DNA of 64,000 nucleotides. Origin: Planctomycetota bacterium (GTDB lineage Bacteria > Planctomycetota > UBA1135). This document shows positions 60,683 to 64,000 of the stretch, one piece after another (within the stretch, counting starts at the first letter, position 1; each line of letters begins with the position of its first letter). Below the pieces are notes generated by a model that had not been told where the DNA came from, did no database searches, and saw only the letters and a list, made by a program, of their open reading frames with translations. The DNA is taken from positions 221,183-285,182 of the forward strand of contig JAAESM010000074.1 in the NCBI GenBank assembly GCA_024229395.1. Reading direction: 5' to 3'. Both the position numbers and the translations under genes were made by a program.

Positions 60683-61441
60683 TTAGAAGAATGACGGAGC
60701 CTGGTGTGCGCGCTCGAGGGAGTTCTCGAGACACATGATGTATTTCGCGACGGAGCAACGATCCAGTTGGAAAGTCTCGACCAACACTTCCAACCAATGT
60801 GGGCAGGCGTCGGTGAACTTCAATTCCAAGATGACCTTGTCGCAAGGTGTTTCATGCCAATCGCGGTTGTCGAAAGCGAATGGTGTATGCAAGTCTACAG
60901 CGGCATTTCGAAGGCCGCGGTCCAAAGTCAGGCGCGCTGGTTCGGAGCCATAGGCCTCGTGGGCTTCGCGCTGGTAAGAGACGTAGACGGCAGGGCGGGC
61001 AGCCAAGCGGGCAGCAAGGTTGCGAAACTCCACGAACTCCTGATTGTGTGCCATTTCCGAATCCGGAATGGCCGTGCCGCGCAACAAGGCGTCGGCGATT
61101 GGGCGATTCACCAAAGCGCGTTTCTTCATGATCACGCGATCGGACCTGCGCTTTACTTCGGCGAACAATGGCGATTCCGGATTGCTGTCGTAGCCGCGGA
61201 TGCGCAACTTGAAGCGGTTCTTCAGGCCTTGAATGGTGGTCTGATAGAGCTGATGCTCGATGCTGTCCAAGTACAGGCTGTACACCCCGTACTGATGATT
61301 CTTTTGCCGCGCCGAGAAGAAGTCAGGCTCCAGATACGGCGAAGCGAATCGCAGGATCTCCTGGGCCATACCTTCGGAAACTAGGTACTTACATTCAAAG
61401 CGCGAACGCAGTGTTCGGTCGAGTGCCCAAGGTGCTGTCAT
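60683..61441 (-). CDS. VTC-domain polyphosphate polymerase
   Basis: ATG 61441 (MTAPWALDRTLRSRFECKYL) gives 252 residues of a VTC tunnel domain: SRFECKYLVSEGMAQEI, QYGVYSLYLDSIEHQLYQ, FKLRIRGYDSNPESPLFAEV with KRR, and VILELKFTD. The basic residues and acidic pairs that bind ATP phosphates and metal in yeast Vtc4 have recognisable equivalents. It would make polyphosphate from ATP. Unlike Vtc4 it has no membrane helix; DUF4956 in the operon may supply this. First gene of the operon 58.8-61.4 kb. Confidence 0.88.
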   Translation of the reverse strand: MTAPWALDRTLRSRFECKYLVSEGMAQEILRFASPYLEPDFFSARQKNHQYGVYSLYLDSIEHQLYQTTIQGLKNRFKLRIRGYDSNPESPLFAEVKRRSDRVIMKKRALVNRPIADALLRGTAIPDSEMAHNQEFVEFRNLAARLAARPAVYVSYQREAHEAYGSEPARLTLDRGLRNAAVDLHTPFAFDNRDWHETPCDKVILELKFTDACPHWLEVLVETFQLDRCSVAKYIMCLENSLERAHQAPSFF

Positions 61442-61730
61442 GTTCTTACAACTCCTCTGAGCCGGAGCCAAGGCCGGCGAGAATCAAGAGGGCGAGGAAG
61501 GAGGGCATGAGCTTGGGAAATGCCGTATGCGCAAAGCCACACGGCACCCTCCTATTAATATCATCCATCAATGCTTGCGTGCTAGAAGATTTGGCGTTTT
61601 TGCTGAAAAGCACCTACAAGGGGCAAAAATGAGTCCGATTGATGACGATTGATTGGCCAAGGTTGGCGCAGCGGCAACGTTGATGCTTCTAGACTGCATT
61701 CCTTGACTCGGCCTCCGCAACGAACCAACC

Positions 61731-62453
61731 ATGTACAAAGCCCTATTGATCTGCGCTCTGCTTGCGACATCTGCTTGCAGCAGTAGCCCCAATGCACAAG
61801 GCTCACAAGCCAAGGTGGTTGTATCTCCTGTGGTTGACTGGAAACAACTAAACGATCAGGCCTTGCCGGAAGCTGAGCGGCTCGCACAGACCGACGCCGG
61901 CTCTTGGATCCTGATCGCTGGCGGAAAGGTGCTGGGCCCCTGGGTGGATTTCCAAGATGCCTGGGCTCGCGCCTCCGTAGTTCCGGCCGAACAAGACCAT
62001 GCCTATCTCTATCGCCTTGGCATCGACGACGCGGAACCGGTCTTCTATCTCTCACCCTTCCTGGATAACGATCCACATTGGGTTCAGCTGGGAAGACGTT
62101 GTTGGGGTGAATGGGGACTGACGATCGCCGCTGCCAACAACGTCTGGTACCGCAATGGCAAGTCGGTCACTTGGGGAGACATGGAAGCACGCATCCACCT
62201 GTTCACGCCGGCGGAGCATTCCGAGAGCCAAGTCCGCGCGGTAGCCAGCATGATGTTCGAAGCCGACCTGACATTGCGACCTTCGGACGCCGCCATCCTT
62301 GGTGCAGGTCGCTTCACTGCGCCCGGCTATGCCTATCTATTTGACGAAAGCAACCCGTGCAAAAAAGTACTGGTTCTCGTTCGCGTGCCGGAGTTAGGTA
62401 TCGACGTGCCTGCGATGGCATTCATCCTTCCCGAATTCTCTGAACGCCTTTAA
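61731..62453 (+). CDS. Lipoprotein of unknown function
   Basis: A 240-residue protein with a lipoprotein signal (MYKALLICALLATSACSSSP; Cys 16). The mature part is alpha/beta with several Trp residues (DAGSWILIAGGKVLGPWVDF, FYLSPFLDNDPHWVQLGRR). No family recognised. The DUF1304 gene begins 5 bp after its stop, so the two are co-transcribed. The 289-bp spacer upstream (61442-61730) shows no gene and should hold divergent promoters for this unit and the VTC operon. Confidence 0.7.
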   Translation: MYKALLICALLATSACSSSPNAQGSQAKVVVSPVVDWKQLNDQALPEAERLAQTDAGSWILIAGGKVLGPWVDFQDAWARASVVPAEQDHAYLYRLGIDDAEPVFYLSPFLDNDPHWVQLGRRCWGEWGLTIAAANNVWYRNGKSVTWGDMEARIHLFTPAEHSESQVRAVASMMFEADLTLRPSDAAILGAGRFTAPGYAYLFDESNPCKKVLVLVRVPELGIDVPAMAFILPEFSERL

Positions 62454-62458
62454 TCAAA

Positions 62459-62812
62459 ATGATGACCTTCAGCGCAATTCTTGTCGCAATCGTTGCACTT
62501 CTGCATCTTTGGTTCCTGATCTTGGAGATGTTCTTATGGGACAAGCCGCTCGGATTGCGAATCTTCGGTCAAAGCAAGGAGCAAGCAAGAGCCACCAAGT
62601 TATTGGCCATGAACCAAGGCTTGTATAACGGCTTCCTTGCCGCCGGTTTGATCTGGGGATTGCTCCTGCACACCGATGGCGCTGCCGTGCAGATCTTCTT
62701 CCTCAGTTGCGTCATCATCGCTGGTTTCTTCGGTGGCTACACCGTCAACAAGCGCATCATCTCCGTGCAGGCAGTCCCTGCCGCGATTGCCTTACTCGCG
62801 GTCATCATTTAG
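62459..62812 (+). CDS. DUF1304 family membrane protein
   Basis: A 117-residue protein with four membrane helices: FSAILVAIVALLHLWFLILE, NQGLYNGFLAAGLIWGLLL, IFFLSCVIIAGFFGGYTV and VQAVPAAIALLAVII. The NQGLYNGFLAAGL stretch and the MFLW motif after helix 1 are typical of DUF1304. ATG 62459 or 62462 may start it. Its last 21 bases overlap the end of the convergent DUF1697 gene. Function unknown. Confidence 0.88.
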   Translation: MMTFSAILVAIVALLHLWFLILEMFLWDKPLGLRIFGQSKEQARATKLLAMNQGLYNGFLAAGLIWGLLLHTDGAAVQIFFLSCVIIAGFFGGYTVNKRIISVQAVPAAIALLAVII

Positions 62813-63333
62813 CATCGCGTTCAGTTTCAAGACGGTCTTCCAATTGCGACCGGTCGCGGCCACACCGAGCTTGCGCTCCATCAGACTATTCCACAACTTG
62901 GTACGTGCTGCCCCATTCGGAAAGAATAGGAAGAGCTCTTGGCCGATGCACTCGAAACGATCGTCAGCGGCATCGATTGGGGCCATCTTGTCCAAGCCTT
63001 CCGTCCTGGGCATGCCTGAAAGGAAAGCCACGTGCACGCTCTTGCCGTCATTTTCAGCTTCAGCCTGAAATGGGTTATTGCAGCTGATTGCGCCTTGGTG
63101 CGCATGACCACGGGAACCTCGAAACCACTACGATCAAGGGACCGCTCGTGAATTCGCTGCGCCAAATTCTTGGCACTACGCTCTGGATTATCGAAGACGA
63201 TATTGCCGGTCTGGATGTAGGTCCCCACCGATGCAAGACCTAAGTCCTCCATCCATGAGCGCAACTCCACCATCCGTATCGGCTTCTGACCGGAAACGTT
63301 GATGCCGCGCAATAAGGCTAACCATCTCGTCAT
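62792..63333 (-). pseudogene. DUF1697 family gene, frameshifted
   Basis: The first frame (from ATG 63333) encodes the DUF1697 N-terminus: MTRWLALLRGINVSGQKPI, TYIQTGNIVFDNPE and VPVVMRTKAQSAA. A second frame to the stop at 62792 continues with NNPFQAEAENDGKSVHVAFL and LFLFFPNGAARTKLW and VAATGRNWKTVLKL, the family's second half. A single-base loss near 63075-63090 separates them. Either the gene is inactive or there is a sequencing indel; both halves are well conserved, which favours a recent or technical event. Confidence 0.75.
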
Positions 63334-63377
63334 GCGCTCATCTTAGCGCAAGCGTCGGCATGGCCTTCGCGCTAGAT

Positions 63378-63815
63378 CTAGTCGGTCTGGTAGCCAGCAG
63401 GCAACAGCTCGGTAGGGGTCGAACTGCGTGAGGTGAATCCCTTATGGCCCCAAGCGATTCGGTAGTTGCCGAAACCGGAGGATGGACCATTGCGAACGAT
63501 CTTGGTGTTCCAACGCTTTTCCCAGTTGCTTGAGTAGAAGCGTCGCGTAGCGAAGAACTTTGGTTTGGCGATCGTCTCGCCGGTCACATCTTCGAGCTCA
63601 CCGAGAGAAGTTGCGTAACGACCCTTGATCGCCATGAAGCGATCCTGCTGTAACTCGACCTGGTGAAGACAGGAAAGACCTTCCGAGGCTTTGGTCTTCT
63701 CTACGGAGGTCATGAAGCGGGGTACGGCCAAGGTGGCAAGAATGCCGAGGATGACCACGACAATGGTCAATTCGACCAATGAAAAGCCATTCTGAGAGCG
63801 ATCTGGTTTCATCAA
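63378..63815 (-). CDS. Type IV pilin-like (pseudopilin) protein
   Basis: A 145-residue protein with a short basic leader and prepilin peptidase site G/FSLVE: QNGFSLVELTIVVVILGILA, with the conserved Glu+5, then an N-terminal helix into LAVPRFMTSVEKTKAS. The C-terminal head is small. Resembles major or minor pseudopilins of type II secretion or type IV pilus systems. No assembly gene is in the window, so its system is undetermined. Start may be ATG 63815 or 63812. Confidence 0.88.
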   Translation of the reverse strand: MMKPDRSQNGFSLVELTIVVVILGILATLAVPRFMTSVEKTKASEGLSCLHQVELQQDRFMAIKGRYATSLGELEDVTGETIAKPKFFATRRFYSSNWEKRWNTKIVRNGPSSGFGNYRIAWGHKGFTSRSSTPTELLPAGYQTD

Positions 63816-63953
63816 TTTACCGAGTTGGGTGTGGACTCGAATAAGAACTCATCGACCATTTCCAATTAATCTCTTGATTGGATTCATTCAGCAATCATGT
63901 TCTATTCGCGGTTTCGAAATATCCATGAAACATTCATGGCCTAGCATGGAGGC

Positions 63954-64000
63954 ATGCTTTCGTTATTCCTTCCACTGCTGTTAGCGCAGATTGCACCCAC
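63954..64000 (+). CDS. Start of an exported-protein gene (runs off the window)
   Basis: ATG 63954 opens a frame reading MLSLFLPLLLAQIAP to the window end, a typical signal-peptide start. GGAGG at 63948-63952 is too close to be an ideal ribosome-binding site. Only 15 codons are visible, so neither product nor start is certain. Confidence 0.35.
   Translation, partial: MLSLFLPLLLAQIAP

Noticed and set aside
1..64000. Search by eye for tRNA, rRNA, CRISPR arrays, insertion sequences and replication origin
   Set aside because: No convincing candidate was seen; a tRNA scan or IS search could still find short elements missed by eye.

Overview
This 64 kb chromosomal window most probably comes from a member of the Planctomycetota. 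That is an inference from gene content: a giant TPR/alpha-2-macroglobulin protein, several exported beta-rich proteins (one carrying a Cys-rich C-terminal module typical of that phylum), alkaline-phosphatase/sulfatase-fold enzymes, two GH29 alpha-L-fucosidases, OPT transporters and a multi-CxxCH protein. No rRNA, tRNA, CRISPR array or transposase gene was seen. Most genes lie in short, tightly packed directional runs.

Layout. 1-9 kb: the A2M-like protein (cut by the window edge), queG, a 67-residue zinc-ribbon protein with a strong terminator, thiE, and a TlpA/thioredoxin-like gene with an in-frame TGA exactly where the first active-site cysteine belongs, followed by a bacterial-SECIS-like hairpin: a probable selenoprotein. 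7.5-14.3 kb: a peptide-use module, with an M20 peptidase facing an operon of POT transporter, UspA, OPT transporter and GT2 glycosyltransferase. 14.3-26.2 kb: GPP34-like protein, five-CxxCH protein, a damaged GH29 gene, an ECF sigma/membrane-partner/exported-protein operon, a membrane sulfatase-fold protein, and a three-gene operon (small membrane protein, HlyD-like adaptor, terpene-cyclase-fold protein).

26.5-39.2 kb is a long minus-strand run that looks like an undescribed lipid pathway: a DAG-kinase-like lipid kinase, a four-helix membrane protein, a fusion of class III aminotransferase with an acyl-ACP-reductase-like domain, a PEP-synthase/rifampicin-phosphotransferase-like dikinase, a CarS-like CTP:lipid cytidylyltransferase and a sulfotransferase, followed after a gap by a BNR propeller protein, a degenerate CDP-alcohol phosphatidyltransferase and an alkaline-phosphatase-fold enzyme.

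39.2-43.4 kb: a second OPT transporter, decayed gene remnants and a globin-coupled diguanylate cyclase. 43.5-55.9 kb: a complete non-phosphorylating L-fucose locus (SSS symporter, lipoprotein mutarotase, two SDRs, FAH-family hydrolase, lactonase, split UxaA-type dehydratase) with a metallophosphoesterase, a large lipoprotein glycosidase candidate and a Tat-exported GH29 fucosidase. 56-64 kb: an exported SGNH/DNRLRE protein, a TetR remnant, a VTC/DUF4956/HlyD-like polyphosphate operon, a lipoprotein, DUF1304, a frameshifted DUF1697 gene, a type IV pilin-like protein and the start of another exported protein.

Several genes are broken: two places where a pair of convergent genes have both lost their 3' parts, 5'-truncated kinase and TetR remnants, and frameshifts at homopolymers just after signal peptides. 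These may be real decay or sequencing/assembly artefacts and should be checked against reads.
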